NCBI RefSeq assembly: GCF_004801395.1
Contig: NZ_SSOA01000011.1
Location: 1-64,000, forward strand
Reading direction: 5' to 3'
From: Gillisella terrae
GTDB lineage: Bacteria; Pseudomonadota; Alphaproteobacteria; Rhizobiales; Rhizobiaceae
DNA: 64,000 nt
Position 1 is the stretch's first letter, and every line of letters begins with the position of its first letter. The notes under the pieces are model-generated. The model saw only the letters and a list, made by a program, of their open reading frames with translations, was not told the origin of the DNA and did no database searches. Below are positions 10,665 to 19,524 of this stretch, piece after piece. The translations under genes were made by a program, and so were the position numbers.

Positions 10665-10704
10665 GCCCCTGCGTGCTGGTCATCCAGTACGCAGGGGCTT
10701 TTTT
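10665..10704 (+). terminator. rho-independent terminator of katG
   Basis: A stem GCCCCTGCGTGCTGG / CCAGTACGCAGGGGC with a four-base loop TCAT and a single mismatch is followed directly by six T residues, 40 bases after the katG stop. Confidence 0.92.
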
Positions 10705-10772
10705 ATGGTGTGAAACAGAGGGATTGCTTGCACCAGCCACCATGCATCACAAGACAACGCGTCATAAAAAAG

Positions 10773-10814
10773 CCCCTCCCCAACCCTCCCCCCTGTGGGA
10801 CGGTTGGGGAGGGG
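10773..10814. repeat. G-type palindrome (CCCCTCCCCAACCC family)
   Basis: CCCCTCCCCAACCCTCCC and its near-inverse GGTTGGGGAGGGG form a G+C-rich hairpin. Related copies lie at 7107-7149, 40722-40765, 49874-49906 and 50045-50078. Confidence 0.85.
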
Positions 10815-10918
10815 TCTTTGCGCGAAACAATATTTGCGGCACCTACTCTCATCACCCATATTGAAATCAGCCACTCCGAGAACCAGATAGCTTAAGAGGC
10901 TGTGGAGGAGGAGGAAAC

Positions 10919-12049
10919 ATGAGGCTGATATCGACGACATTCTTGTGTCTGGCGCTGATGGGTTCTGCACAGGCCGAGAGCATCAATGCTGGCAATAGCC
11001 CGGTCTCTCCCACCAAGCCCTTTATTGCCAAAGAGGTTGCGCGCTTCAACACACCATGGGCGATTGCCATCTTGCCGGATGCGCAAATGCTGATCACCGA
11101 AAAGCCGGGAAAGATCTTCCTTGTTGATCCCAACGGCCATAAAACACCCGTCTCAAACGTGCCAGCCGTTGCTGCAGAAGGCCAGAACGGCTTGCTCGAC
11201 ATTGCGCTCTCGCCCACATTTTCAACCAGCCGCGACATTTATTTCACCTATTCGGAGCCGGGTTCATCAGGCAGCAGCCTTGTTTTGTCGCGCGCCAAGC
11301 TTGTGACATCCTCAAGCAAAGCAGCGCTGGAAAACCCGCAAGTCATCTGGCGGCAAACACCCGCTGGAGGTGGCGGACAATCGGGCGGCATTATCGCCTT
11401 TGATCCCAATGGCAAGCAGCTCTATCTGACCGTGGGTGACCGTATGCGCCCCGAGACGGCGCAGGATCCTGATCAGGCGCGCGGAAAACTGCTTCGGCTT
11501 AACCTCGATGGTTCGATCCCGGCGGATAATCCCCACGCTGATAAAGGTGATGTGCGCGGCGAGACTTTTACAACCGGCCATCGCAATCCGTATGGCCTTG
11601 CCTTTGCGCCCGATGGCAAATTATGGCTGCATGAAATGGGGCCGCGTGGCGGCGATGAACTGAACCTGATCAAGGCCGATGGCAATTACGGCTGGCCGCT
11701 GGTCTCGAACGGTGACAATTACAATGGCAAACCCATCCCGCGCCATTCCACCCGGCCAGAGTTTATTGCCCCTGCCCTCTATTGGACCCCGGTGATTGCA
11801 CCCGCAGGACTTGTTTTCTACCAGGGCGACATGTTTCCAAAATGGCGCGGCTCGGCGCTGATTGGCGGCCTTGCCGCAACCGCCCTGGTGCGGGTGAGTG
11901 TGGACGCCAAAGGAGATGCCCACGAGGTGGATCGCTGGGACATGGAAGCGCGCATCCGCGATGTTGCGGTTGCGCCTGACGGTGCGGTGTGGCTGATCGA
12001 AGACGACAGCGATGGCCGCCTCTGGCGTCTGACGCCCCGCAAGATGTAA
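10919..12049 (+). CDS. PQQ-dependent sugar dehydrogenase (soluble aldose dehydrogenase family), secreted
   Basis: Predicted periplasmic beta-propeller dehydrogenase, 376 residues, of the YliI/Asd (GSDH) family, which oxidises aldoses with pyrroloquinoline quinone. A Sec signal peptide ends near AQA (residue 19). Family motifs seen are NTPWAIAILPD, NGLLDIALSP, GGQSGGIIAFDP and GHRNPYGLAFAPDGKLW followed by EMGPRGGDELN and GNYGWP. GGAGGAGG lies seven bases upstream of the ATG. It is convergent with the sugar-transport ATPase gene 21 bases away. No PQQ biosynthesis genes are in the window, so cofactor supply and exact substrate remain unknown. Confidence 0.88.
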   Translation: MRLISTTFLCLALMGSAQAESINAGNSPVSPTKPFIAKEVARFNTPWAIAILPDAQMLITEKPGKIFLVDPNGHKTPVSNVPAVAAEGQNGLLDIALSPTFSTSRDIYFTYSEPGSSGSSLVLSRAKLVTSSSKAALENPQVIWRQTPAGGGGQSGGIIAFDPNGKQLYLTVGDRMRPETAQDPDQARGKLLRLNLDGSIPADNPHADKGDVRGETFTTGHRNPYGLAFAPDGKLWLHEMGPRGGDELNLIKADGNYGWPLVSNGDNYNGKPIPRHSTRPEFIAPALYWTPVIAPAGLVFYQGDMFPKWRGSALIGGLAATALVRVSVDAKGDAHEVDRWDMEARIRDVAVAPDGAVWLIEDDSDGRLWRLTPRKM

Positions 12050-12070
12050 ACGTCAGCCTTACCTCCTGCC

Positions 12071-13072
12071 TTACCTCAGCGCATGACCAGTTTCATCAAA
12101 GCGGTGAAGGCAACCGTCCATTGGCTTGACGCCAACGGTGTCACCAATCTTGGGCTCATAACTGCCGCTGGTGCGAACTTGCAATTTGCTCTCAAGGCCG
12201 CAATCGAGGGTGATAAATGTATCACTGCCAAGGCATTCGGCAACCACCACAGCACCGCGCCAGGCATCGTCATCCTCTGAAAGCAGAAAATGTTCAGGCC
12301 GCACGCCAATGGTTGTGGCATTATGGCGCGACGCCACCGCGCCCGACACAAGATTCATTTGCGGTGAGCCAATGAAGGCGGCAACAAACAGATTGGCGGG
12401 TCGATGATAAAGCTCAAGCGGCGTGCCGAGCTGTTCGAGAACACCCTTGTTGAACACCGCAATCTTGTCGGCCATGGTCATGGCTTCCACCTGATCATGG
12501 GTGACGTAAATGGTGGTGGCGTTCAGTCTTTTTTGCAGATCGCGAATTTCAGAGCGCATTTGCACCCGCAATTTCGCATCAAGATTTGAAAGTGGCTCAT
12601 CAAACAGAAAAACCTTGGGATCGCGCACAATGGCGCGGCCCATGGCCACCCGCTGGCGTTGGCCACCGGAAAGGGCGGCGGGCTTGCGTGTGAGATAAGG
12701 CTCCAGCCCCAAAACGTCAGAGGCTTGCGCAACGCGCGCCTTGATGTCCTCCGCCGAATGACCTGCGAGTTTCAGGGCAAAGCCCATGTTCTCGGCGACC
12801 GTCATATGCGGATAGAGCGCATAATTTTGAAACACCATGGCAATGTCGCGCTCACGCGGGCTCAAATCGTTGACGCGCATATCATCGATAAAAATATCGC
12901 CACCCGACACCTCCTCAAGGCCAGCCAGCATCCGTAGAAATGTGGATTTTCCGCAGCCGGATGGCCCCACCAGCGCCAGAAACTCACCATCGCCGACAGA
13001 GAGATCCACACCATGAATCACCTGTAAAGCCCCGTAAGACTTGCGTAAATTCTCAATGCGCACCACAGCCAT
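12071..13072 (-). CDS. sugar ABC transporter ATP-binding protein (MalK/UgpC family)
   Basis: ATPase for a CUT1-type sugar importer, 333 residues. Walker A GPSGCGKS (36-43), signature LSGGQ (133-137), Walker B VFLFDEP (153-159) and a C-terminal TOBE-like domain (TIGVRPEHF) are visible. I chose ATG at 13072 because GGAGGA lies six bases upstream; a further upstream start would add 12 unlikely residues. It is divergent from the binding-protein and permease genes, which have no ATPase of their own, so it almost certainly energises that transporter. Confidence 0.92.
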   Translation of the reverse strand: MAVVRIENLRKSYGALQVIHGVDLSVGDGEFLALVGPSGCGKSTFLRMLAGLEEVSGGDIFIDDMRVNDLSPRERDIAMVFQNYALYPHMTVAENMGFALKLAGHSAEDIKARVAQASDVLGLEPYLTRKPAALSGGQRQRVAMGRAIVRDPKVFLFDEPLSNLDAKLRVQMRSEIRDLQKRLNATTIYVTHDQVEAMTMADKIAVFNKGVLEQLGTPLELYHRPANLFVAAFIGSPQMNLVSGAVASRHNATTIGVRPEHFLLSEDDDAWRGAVVVAECLGSDTFITLDCGLESKLQVRTSGSYEPKIGDTVGVKPMDGCLHRFDETGHALR

Positions 13073-13094
13073 GATTTCCTCCCAGACAAAATGC

Positions 13095-13122
13095 TTGACG
13101 CAAAACAAAAGTGATTTAATCT
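13095..13122 (+). promoter_or_regulatory. possible promoter of the sugar-transport/mannosidase operon
   Basis: TTGACG (13095-13100) and TAATCT (13117-13122) are separated by 16 bases, about 145 bases before the binding-protein gene and facing it. The divergent spacer 13073-13268 should also hold operators for the ROK regulators, but I see no clear long palindrome. Confidence 0.35.
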
Positions 13123-13268
13123 ATTTATTGCGCGATGGGAAGATGTCTGCCGGAGGAGAGAGCAGACACCCGATCACCGCACGGAGCGGGCGTTGACCTG
13201 TGGTTGAGCGCCCGCAATTGAGGGTTTCACGCATGGCATGCAGGGCCTTGCGATCTTGGGAGGAAGAG

Positions 13269-14564
13269 ATGAAAAACAACACGCATGCTTTGGCGCTGGC
13301 GGCCCTTATGATAGCCCCCACCGTAGTCAATGCCAGTGACATGATCACCGGCGACACGGTTGGCCCGGCTGACGCCGCCAATAAAATGACATTTCGCATG
13401 ACAACGGATGGCCCGCGCAACAATGATCCGGTGGTGGCGGAAGGCTATGGCAAGCTGTTTAACCAGTTTATTGCCAAACATCCCGGCTGGCGCATTGAAT
13501 TGCAGATGATGTCAGGCGACATTGGCCAGGAACAGGCCAGATTGGTTGAACAGGCCAAATCCGGCAACGCGCCCGATTGCGCCGCCGTCGATTCCTTTGT
13601 TCTGCCGCTGTTCAAAAAGGCGGGCGTGCTGAAATCCTTCTCACCCTATTTTACCAAAGAAGAAATTGCCCAACTCTTTCCCTATATCCGTGAAGGCATA
13701 ACCGGAACGGACGGACAAATTTATGCCTGGTGGTGGTCCACCGATCTGCGCGTGCTTTATCGCAACAAAGAGATCATTCCTGATGCGCCGCAGACCTGGG
13801 ATGAAACCAAGGCCGCCGCTTTGCAATCGGTCAAGCAAGGCATGGAAGGCATTCTGTTTAACGGTTCGCGCTATGAAGGCACGACGTTTGATTGGCTGGC
13901 CAATTTCTGGGCGCAAGGCGGCAAGCTGGTGGATGATGCCGGAAAACCCATCTTTGGCGAAGGGGCAGAGCGCGAAAAATTCGTCAAGGCGGTCAATTAC
14001 TATCGCGATCTGGTCAAATCCGGTGCGGCCCCCAAGCGGGTTGCCACCATTGGCAATTATGATGATTTCAATGCCGCAGCCGCAGCGGGCACAACGGCAC
14101 TGTTTGTCGGTGGCAATTGGCAATATGCGCAGCTGCAATCGGCATTGGAGCCAGAAGAGCTGGCAAAATGGACCTTCTCGCCCCTGCCCGGCCCCACCAA
14201 GGACCAGCGCTCGACCGGCACCGGCGGCTGGACAGTCGCCTCTTTCGCCTCCGATCCTGCCAAGGTGAAAATGTGCGCCGATCTGGCCCGCGAGGTGTAT
14301 ATGGGGCCAGCCAATGAGGTTCAGGGCCAATTGCCCACCCGCGCCGATCTCTATGACAAATACAAGATCTTTTCCTCTGACATCAACAAAGCCTTTTCCG
14401 AAGCCTTGAAAGTGGGCCAGGCCCGGCCCGGAGCACCTGTCTATCCTGAAATCTCCAATCAGATTCAGATCATGATGGGCAAGGTGTTGACAGGCACGCA
14501 AGACACGGACGCTGCCGTGGATGAAGCCTTCAAGGCCTCGCTTGCCGCTTACAAACGTCAGTGA
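13269..14564 (+). CDS. sugar ABC transporter substrate-binding protein (CUT1 family)
   Basis: Periplasmic binding protein of 431 residues for an oligosaccharide or glycoside importer. A signal peptide ends near VVNA. The body has the extracellular solute-binding protein type 1 pattern, including FRMTTDGPRN near the N-terminus and a central GTTALFVGGNWQYAQL. I chose ATG at 13269 because GGGAGGA lies upstream; an upstream in-frame start has no signal peptide. Downstream are two permeases and a cytosolic alpha-mannosidase, so a mannose-containing ligand is likely, though this is inference. Confidence 0.9.
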   Translation: MKNNTHALALAALMIAPTVVNASDMITGDTVGPADAANKMTFRMTTDGPRNNDPVVAEGYGKLFNQFIAKHPGWRIELQMMSGDIGQEQARLVEQAKSGNAPDCAAVDSFVLPLFKKAGVLKSFSPYFTKEEIAQLFPYIREGITGTDGQIYAWWWSTDLRVLYRNKEIIPDAPQTWDETKAAALQSVKQGMEGILFNGSRYEGTTFDWLANFWAQGGKLVDDAGKPIFGEGAEREKFVKAVNYYRDLVKSGAAPKRVATIGNYDDFNAAAAAGTTALFVGGNWQYAQLQSALEPEELAKWTFSPLPGPTKDQRSTGTGGWTVASFASDPAKVKMCADLAREVYMGPANEVQGQLPTRADLYDKYKIFSSDINKAFSEALKVGQARPGAPVYPEISNQIQIMMGKVLTGTQDTDAAVDEAFKASLAAYKRQ

Positions 14565-14576
14565 ATGCCGTTTGAG

Positions 14577-14606
14577 GCTGCGGGGCATCGCTCCGCAGCA
14601 CTTTTA
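14577..14606 (+). terminator. intra-operon hairpin, likely attenuator
   Basis: GCTGCGG (14577-14583) pairs with CCGCAGC (14593-14599), followed by ACTTTTATT. It sits between the binding-protein gene and the permease genes, a usual place for partial termination that keeps binding protein in excess. Confidence 0.55.
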
Positions 14607-14628
14607 TTGACCTCAGAAGGTGTAATCC

Positions 14629-15552
14629 ATGACAACCATCAGCGTGCAGGCGAGCAAAATGCCGGGCATGGCCCGAAGCCGCCACCGACCCAAGCCAGCG
14701 CCTTGGCTTATGCCGCTCATTCTGGTGCTGGGCGTTTTCTATCTCTACCCGGTGCTGGATGTGCTGCGTCTGGCTTTCACCCACGCCACTTTGCTCGGGG
14801 ATGAAGGCGGCTACACGATCTCAACCCTGATCAACACGCTGACCCGCGCAGAAATTCCGCAAATCCTGTGGGTGACGCTGACCTTCACGGCGGGTTCTGT
14901 TCTGGCGCAACAGCTGTTTGGGCTGGTGATTGCGCTGGTGGTGGTCAGAGCGGAAAAGCGCAGGCTGTTTGGTGCCACAGTTTTGCGCACCACAGCGCTG
15001 ATTGCCTGGGTGGTGCCGGGCATTGCTGGCGGCATTATCTGGAAAATGCTGTTTAATGAGGCCCCGTTTGGCGGTCTGAACAGCCTGCTCAGACTTGTGG
15101 GTGCTGGCCCCGTGCAATGGCTGTCCGATCCTCATCTGGTGATGTGGTCGGTGGTTTTGTCGAACGTGTGGCGCGGCACCGCTTTTTCCATGGTGGTGAT
15201 GTATGCCGCCATCAAGGCCATTGATCCGGTGCTCTATGAAGCGTCTGCCGTCGATGGGGCGCGGGCCGATCAGCGACTTCGCTATATCACCTTGCCACAG
15301 TTGAAGTCGGCCATTCTGGTCAATCTGATTTTGATCACCATTCAGACGCTCAACACCTTTGACGCCATCATTTCGCTCACCGGCGGCGGGCCGGGACGCG
15401 CCACAGAAGTGCTGTCGCTCTATACGTTCAATGTGGTGTTTCGTAATTATGATCTGGCGGCGGGTGCGGCTCTCTCCATTCTCATGCTGGTCATCTCGCT
15501 GGGGCTTGCCTTGATCTATGCCGCCTTTTTGCCAAAAGGAGATGACGCATGA
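14629..15552 (+). CDS. sugar ABC transporter permease (MalF/UgpA type)
   Basis: Inner-membrane permease of 307 residues in the binding-protein-dependent transport family. About six membrane segments are visible, starting with PWLMPLILVLGVFYLYPVLD. The EAA loop is seen as YEASAVDGARADQRLRYITLPQL, followed by the MalF-like LTGGGPGRATEVLSLYTF. AGAAGG lies upstream of the start. It overlaps the next permease by 4 bases (ATGA) and works with it as a heterodimer. Confidence 0.93.
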   Translation: MTTISVQASKMPGMARSRHRPKPAPWLMPLILVLGVFYLYPVLDVLRLAFTHATLLGDEGGYTISTLINTLTRAEIPQILWVTLTFTAGSVLAQQLFGLVIALVVVRAEKRRLFGATVLRTTALIAWVVPGIAGGIIWKMLFNEAPFGGLNSLLRLVGAGPVQWLSDPHLVMWSVVLSNVWRGTAFSMVVMYAAIKAIDPVLYEASAVDGARADQRLRYITLPQLKSAILVNLILITIQTLNTFDAIISLTGGGPGRATEVLSLYTFNVVFRNYDLAAGAALSILMLVISLGLALIYAAFLPKGDDA

Positions 15553-16391
15553 AGGCGCGCACCAGTGAACGTCTTGGTGATGGGTTGAGCTATCTTTTCA
15601 TGCTCGTCACCTTTGCCTTTTTCGCCTGGCCGCTGTTGTGGCTTTTGTCTTTGGCGCTTCGCACCCGCAAAGAAGTGTTTTTAGGCGTCAGCCGCTTCAT
15701 TCCCAAGGCACCAACGCTGGATAACTTTGCGATGATCCTGTCGTCCGACAAGTTCATCTCATACCTTTGGAATGCGTTGAAGCTTTCCAGCCTGTCGGCT
15801 GCCGGATGCCTGATTGTCGCCCTGCCCGCCGCTTACGCCTTTTCGCGCTTTCAGTTCAAAGGCAAAGGTGTTTGGATGATGGCGCTTTTGTCGGTGCAGA
15901 TGATTTCGCCGCTGGTGATCATGGTGCCGCTCTATCGTTATATGGCGGCGATTGGCCTGCTGGACAGCCATTTTGGCACCACCATGGTCTATGTGGCGCT
16001 GGCGGTGCCAGTCTCGACCTGGATCTTGAAAGGCTCGATCGACGGCATTCCCAAAACGCTGGACGAAGCGGCGATGATGGATGGCTGCACCCGCTTTGGT
16101 GTGTTCGTTCGTGTCATCTTACCGTTATCGACCCCCGGTATAGCCTCTGCCTTCATCATTGCCGTGATCAGCGGCTGGTCGCAATTTCTGGTGCCCTTCC
16201 TGCTGATCACCAAGGAATCCCTCACGCCGATTGGTGTCGGCATTTTCCAATATGCCGGAACGCAAAATGACTCCTCCATCCAGCTCCTCGCGGCGGCCTG
16301 CCTTGTGTCGGTTGTGCCTGCCATTGTCGCTTTTCTCGCGCTCCAGCGCCTTATTCTGGGCGCGATGACAGCCGGAGCCGTGAAGGGCTGA
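15549..16391 (+). CDS. sugar ABC transporter permease (MalG/UgpE type)
   Basis: Second permease half, 280 residues, with six predicted membrane segments. The EAA loop reads DEAAMMDGCTRFGVFVRVILPLS, as in MalG/UgpE proteins. Its start overlaps the previous gene's stop in ATGA, with AAAAGGAG upstream, so the two are translationally coupled. The alpha-mannosidase gene begins 33 bases later in the same direction. Confidence 0.93.
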   Translation: MKARTSERLGDGLSYLFMLVTFAFFAWPLLWLLSLALRTRKEVFLGVSRFIPKAPTLDNFAMILSSDKFISYLWNALKLSSLSAAGCLIVALPAAYAFSRFQFKGKGVWMMALLSVQMISPLVIMVPLYRYMAAIGLLDSHFGTTMVYVALAVPVSTWILKGSIDGIPKTLDEAAMMDGCTRFGVFVRVILPLSTPGIASAFIIAVISGWSQFLVPFLLITKESLTPIGVGIFQYAGTQNDSSIQLLAAACLVSVVPAIVAFLALQRLILGAMTAGAVKG

Positions 16392-16424
16392 ACCCACTTT
16401 GTTGAAAGACTTTAGGAATCCATC

Positions 16425-19400
16425 ATGAGCCTTACCTATGCCCAACGTCTTGAGCGGCTTGAAGTCCGCAATGCCGAGTTCCAGTTCTGGCGCGCCCGTA
16501 AAACCGTGGAGGTTACAGGCTGGAAGTTCAACGACCAACCGATCAACATCGGCGAGGCCTGGCCCCACAAAACCCCGCCCATTGGCTTCACGGCTGATGT
16601 CACCGTGCCGGAAGGCTGGCCGCTGGCAGACACCTATCTTTATCTCAACCTGGGCGGCGAAAGCCTTTTGAGCATCACAGCTTCTGATGGCACCACCAAG
16701 CGCTATGGGCTTGACCCCTACCACCGCGAGTTTTTAGCCCCATCACAGAGCTTCTCCTTGCAAGCCCAATCGGTTCCGCGCCTGCCCTTTGGTGAGCCGG
16801 TGCGCGCACCCAAGCTGGAACGCTCTGAGCTGTTCTGGATTGACCGTTCGGTCGATCGAATGTGGTTGCTGATGCGCCAGATTGCCGAGGCGCTCCGGGT
16901 GCTGGAAGGCCATGACGTTGTGCCCTATCTGCTGGATGCCGCAGAACAGGCTTTTTATGCCATTGATTGGCCATCGGCGACCGCAGACTATGTGGCCCGC
17001 ACGGCACCGGCCGTGATGCAGCAAAAGATCTGGCAATTGCCAGAGCTGAAGGCCAATCCGGATGGCCTGACCGATGCGCAACGCGGCACGTTGGATCAGG
17101 CCTATGATGCCTTGATGGCCCGCCTTGGTGAGCTTCAAAAGCGCTTCCCCCCGCAGGGCAAGGTGGCGCTGACCGGCCATGCCCATATCGATCTGTGCTG
17201 GCTGTGGCCCTATGACGAGACGCGCCGCAAAATGCGCCGCACGTTTCATACGGCACTTTCGCTCATGGAAACCTCCAAGGATTTCCGCTTCAACCAATCC
17301 ACCGCCCATTATTACTGGCAGTTGGAAGAGGATGATCCAGAGCTGCTTGATCGCATCGTGGATCGTGCCAAGGACGGCCAGTGGGAAACGCTGGGCGGCA
17401 TGTGGATTGAGCCAGACACCAATATGCCGACGGGCGAAAGCCTGACGCGACAGGTTCTCTACGGTCAACGCTATTTTGAAAAGCGGTTTGGCACGCGCCA
17501 CAGCGTGTGCTGGCTGCCGGATTGCTTTGGTTTTGCCGGAGCCCTGCCCCAGCTTCTCAAACAGGGCGGCATGAAAAGCTTCTTCACCATCAAGGTCAAT
17601 TGGTCCGAGAGCAACCATATCCCCAATGATCTGTTCTGGTGGGAGGGGCTGGATGGCAGCCGCGTGCTGGCCCATTCGTTTGACAATCCCATGGAAGGCT
17701 ATAACGGCTTTGTGCGGCCAGACTGCACCACGCCAACCTGGAAGAACTACCGCCAGAAAGACCGCCACGATACCACGCTGCTCTGCGTTGGCTATGGCGA
17801 TGGCGGCGGTGGTCCAAGCCCGGAAATGGTGGTGCGCGAAGAACAGCTTCGGGTGTTCCCCGCTATCCCGGAAGCCCGCTGGACCCGTGTGCATGACTTC
17901 TTTGAAGATGCCCACACGATGGCGAAAACCACGCCGGTCTCAGTGTGGAAAGGCGAGATTTATCTCGAACTGCACCGCGCCACGCTGACCACCCAAAGCG
18001 CCATCAAAAAACTGCACCGCAAGGCCGAGCGCAGCCTCATCACCGCTGAAACATTGGCCTCACTCGGTCATCTGCTGGGGGCAGAGCCGCCGCGCTCACT
18101 GGAGACGGAATGGCGGGTGGTGCTGAAAAACGAGTTCCATGACATTTTGCCCGGCTCCTCGATTGCCGAGGTCTACGTGGATGCAAAGGCCGAGCTGGAA
18201 CAGGTGCTGAAAGATGGCGCAGCGGCGCAAAGCGCGGCGGTTGAAGCCATTCTTGCGCAATTGCCGCAAGGTGATGGCGGTGCTGTGCTGGTGATCAACC
18301 CCACGCTAAGCCCGCGCCCAATCCGTCTGACCTTAAAGGATGAGAGCATTGCGGCGGACGGCATGGTGCCTGCCCTTAGTATAAGTGTTTTGCCAGCCAG
18401 CGCCCTTGACCCAAAATCGGGTCTGAAAGCCACCGACAGAGTGCTCGAAAATGACATTCTCAAGGTAACACTGGCCGATGACGGCTCCATCGCCTCTATC
18501 ATCCACAAGCCGTCTGGCCGCGAGGCGGTTGAGGGCGGTGCCAACCGGCTGTTTGCCTATACCGCCGATAAGCCCCGCAATTGGGATGCCTGGGATGTGG
18601 AAGAGGATTATGGCCAAAAAGCCGAGGAATTGAGCGGATTTGACTCGATTGAGCTGGTTGAAAACACCGCCCATCTTGCCGCCATCCGCATCAAGCGCAC
18701 TTTCCGCGATTCCACCATTGTGCAGACTTTGAGCCTTACGGCCAACGCCCGCCGTCTGGATATTTTCACCGAGATTGATTGGCACGAGCGCCGCGTCATG
18801 CTGCGCACGGAGAATGGCGTAGCTGTCAGCGCCAACCGCGCCACGTGTGAAGTGGCTTACGGCGTGGTGGAGCGTCCGACCCATTCCAACACCTCTTGGG
18901 ATGAGGCGATGTTTGAGGCCCCGGCCCATCGGTTTATCGATCTGTCCGAGCCGGGCTTTGGTGTGGCGCTGCTGAATGACGCAAAATATGGCCACTCGGC
19001 TAGGGGCAATGTGCTGGGCCTGTCCCTTCTGCGCTCGCCGATCTATCCTGATCCCATGGCCGATGAAGGCTATCAGTGCTTCACCTATGCGCTGATGCCC
19101 CATGAAGGCGCTTGGTATGAAGGTCAGGTGCGCGAAGAGGCTGATGATCTCAATCAGCCGCTGATTGCCGTGCCCGTGTCAGGCAAAGCGGTTGGTGAAT
19201 ATTGCCCGCTTACGGCTCAAGGTCTTGATGTTGCGCTCTCGGCCATCAAGCCTGCCGAGGATGGGAATGGCCTGATTGTGCGGATTTATGAGCCAGCCGG
19301 TCGCCGGGGTGGTTTCACGCTTGCACCGACCGATGGTTGGGCGGTCAGCGAAGCCCTCAGCATTCTGGAAGAGCCGATGGATTGCGATGCGGCAGCGCTG

Positions 19401-19445
19401 AAACCCTTTGAGGTCAAGAGCTGGCGTCTATCGAAATCGGCTTGA
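16425..19445 (+). CDS. alpha-mannosidase, glycoside hydrolase family 38
   Basis: Large GH38 enzyme of 1006 residues that releases terminal alpha-mannose. Zinc and active-site motif GHAHIDLCWLWP lies at 251-262 (His254 and Asp256 as expected zinc ligands), and the probable nucleophile is Asp366 in WLPDCFGF. The order and length resemble the cytosolic MAN2C1/Ams1 branch. There is no signal peptide, so mannosides are probably imported whole by the upstream ABC transporter and cleaved inside the cell. It follows the permease by 33 bases and precedes a ROK regulator by 79 bases. Substrate linkage is not readable from sequence. Confidence 0.93.
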   Translation: MSLTYAQRLERLEVRNAEFQFWRARKTVEVTGWKFNDQPINIGEAWPHKTPPIGFTADVTVPEGWPLADTYLYLNLGGESLLSITASDGTTKRYGLDPYHREFLAPSQSFSLQAQSVPRLPFGEPVRAPKLERSELFWIDRSVDRMWLLMRQIAEALRVLEGHDVVPYLLDAAEQAFYAIDWPSATADYVARTAPAVMQQKIWQLPELKANPDGLTDAQRGTLDQAYDALMARLGELQKRFPPQGKVALTGHAHIDLCWLWPYDETRRKMRRTFHTALSLMETSKDFRFNQSTAHYYWQLEEDDPELLDRIVDRAKDGQWETLGGMWIEPDTNMPTGESLTRQVLYGQRYFEKRFGTRHSVCWLPDCFGFAGALPQLLKQGGMKSFFTIKVNWSESNHIPNDLFWWEGLDGSRVLAHSFDNPMEGYNGFVRPDCTTPTWKNYRQKDRHDTTLLCVGYGDGGGGPSPEMVVREEQLRVFPAIPEARWTRVHDFFEDAHTMAKTTPVSVWKGEIYLELHRATLTTQSAIKKLHRKAERSLITAETLASLGHLLGAEPPRSLETEWRVVLKNEFHDILPGSSIAEVYVDAKAELEQVLKDGAAAQSAAVEAILAQLPQGDGGAVLVINPTLSPRPIRLTLKDESIAADGMVPALSISVLPASALDPKSGLKATDRVLENDILKVTLADDGSIASIIHKPSGREAVEGGANRLFAYTADKPRNWDAWDVEEDYGQKAEELSGFDSIELVENTAHLAAIRIKRTFRDSTIVQTLSLTANARRLDIFTEIDWHERRVMLRTENGVAVSANRATCEVAYGVVERPTHSNTSWDEAMFEAPAHRFIDLSEPGFGVALLNDAKYGHSARGNVLGLSLLRSPIYPDPMADEGYQCFTYALMPHEGAWYEGQVREEADDLNQPLIAVPVSGKAVGEYCPLTAQGLDVALSAIKPAEDGNGLIVRIYEPAGRRGGFTLAPTDGWAVSEALSILEEPMDCDAAALKPFEVKSWRLSKSA

Positions 19446-19483
19446 AAATGCTTTTGTTGCGCACGTCTATGGTGCATTGTCTT

Positions 19484-19508
19484 CTCGCGGCGACCACACG
19501 GCCGCGAG
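19484..19508 (+). promoter_or_regulatory. hairpin at the ribosome-binding site of the first ROK gene
   Basis: CTCGCGGC (19484-19491) pairs with GCCGCGAG (19501-19508). The right arm runs into the likely Shine-Dalgarno sequence AGGAG (19507-19511), which is also rather far (13 bases) from the ATG. The structure may lower translation of the regulator. Confidence 0.4.
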
Positions 19509-19524
19509 GAGAACAATAAAGACC

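Noticed and set aside
13200-13268. Upstream start for the sugar-binding protein, adding 23 residues
   Set aside because: It would hide the signal peptide and bypass the GGGAGGA ribosome-binding site directly before 13269.
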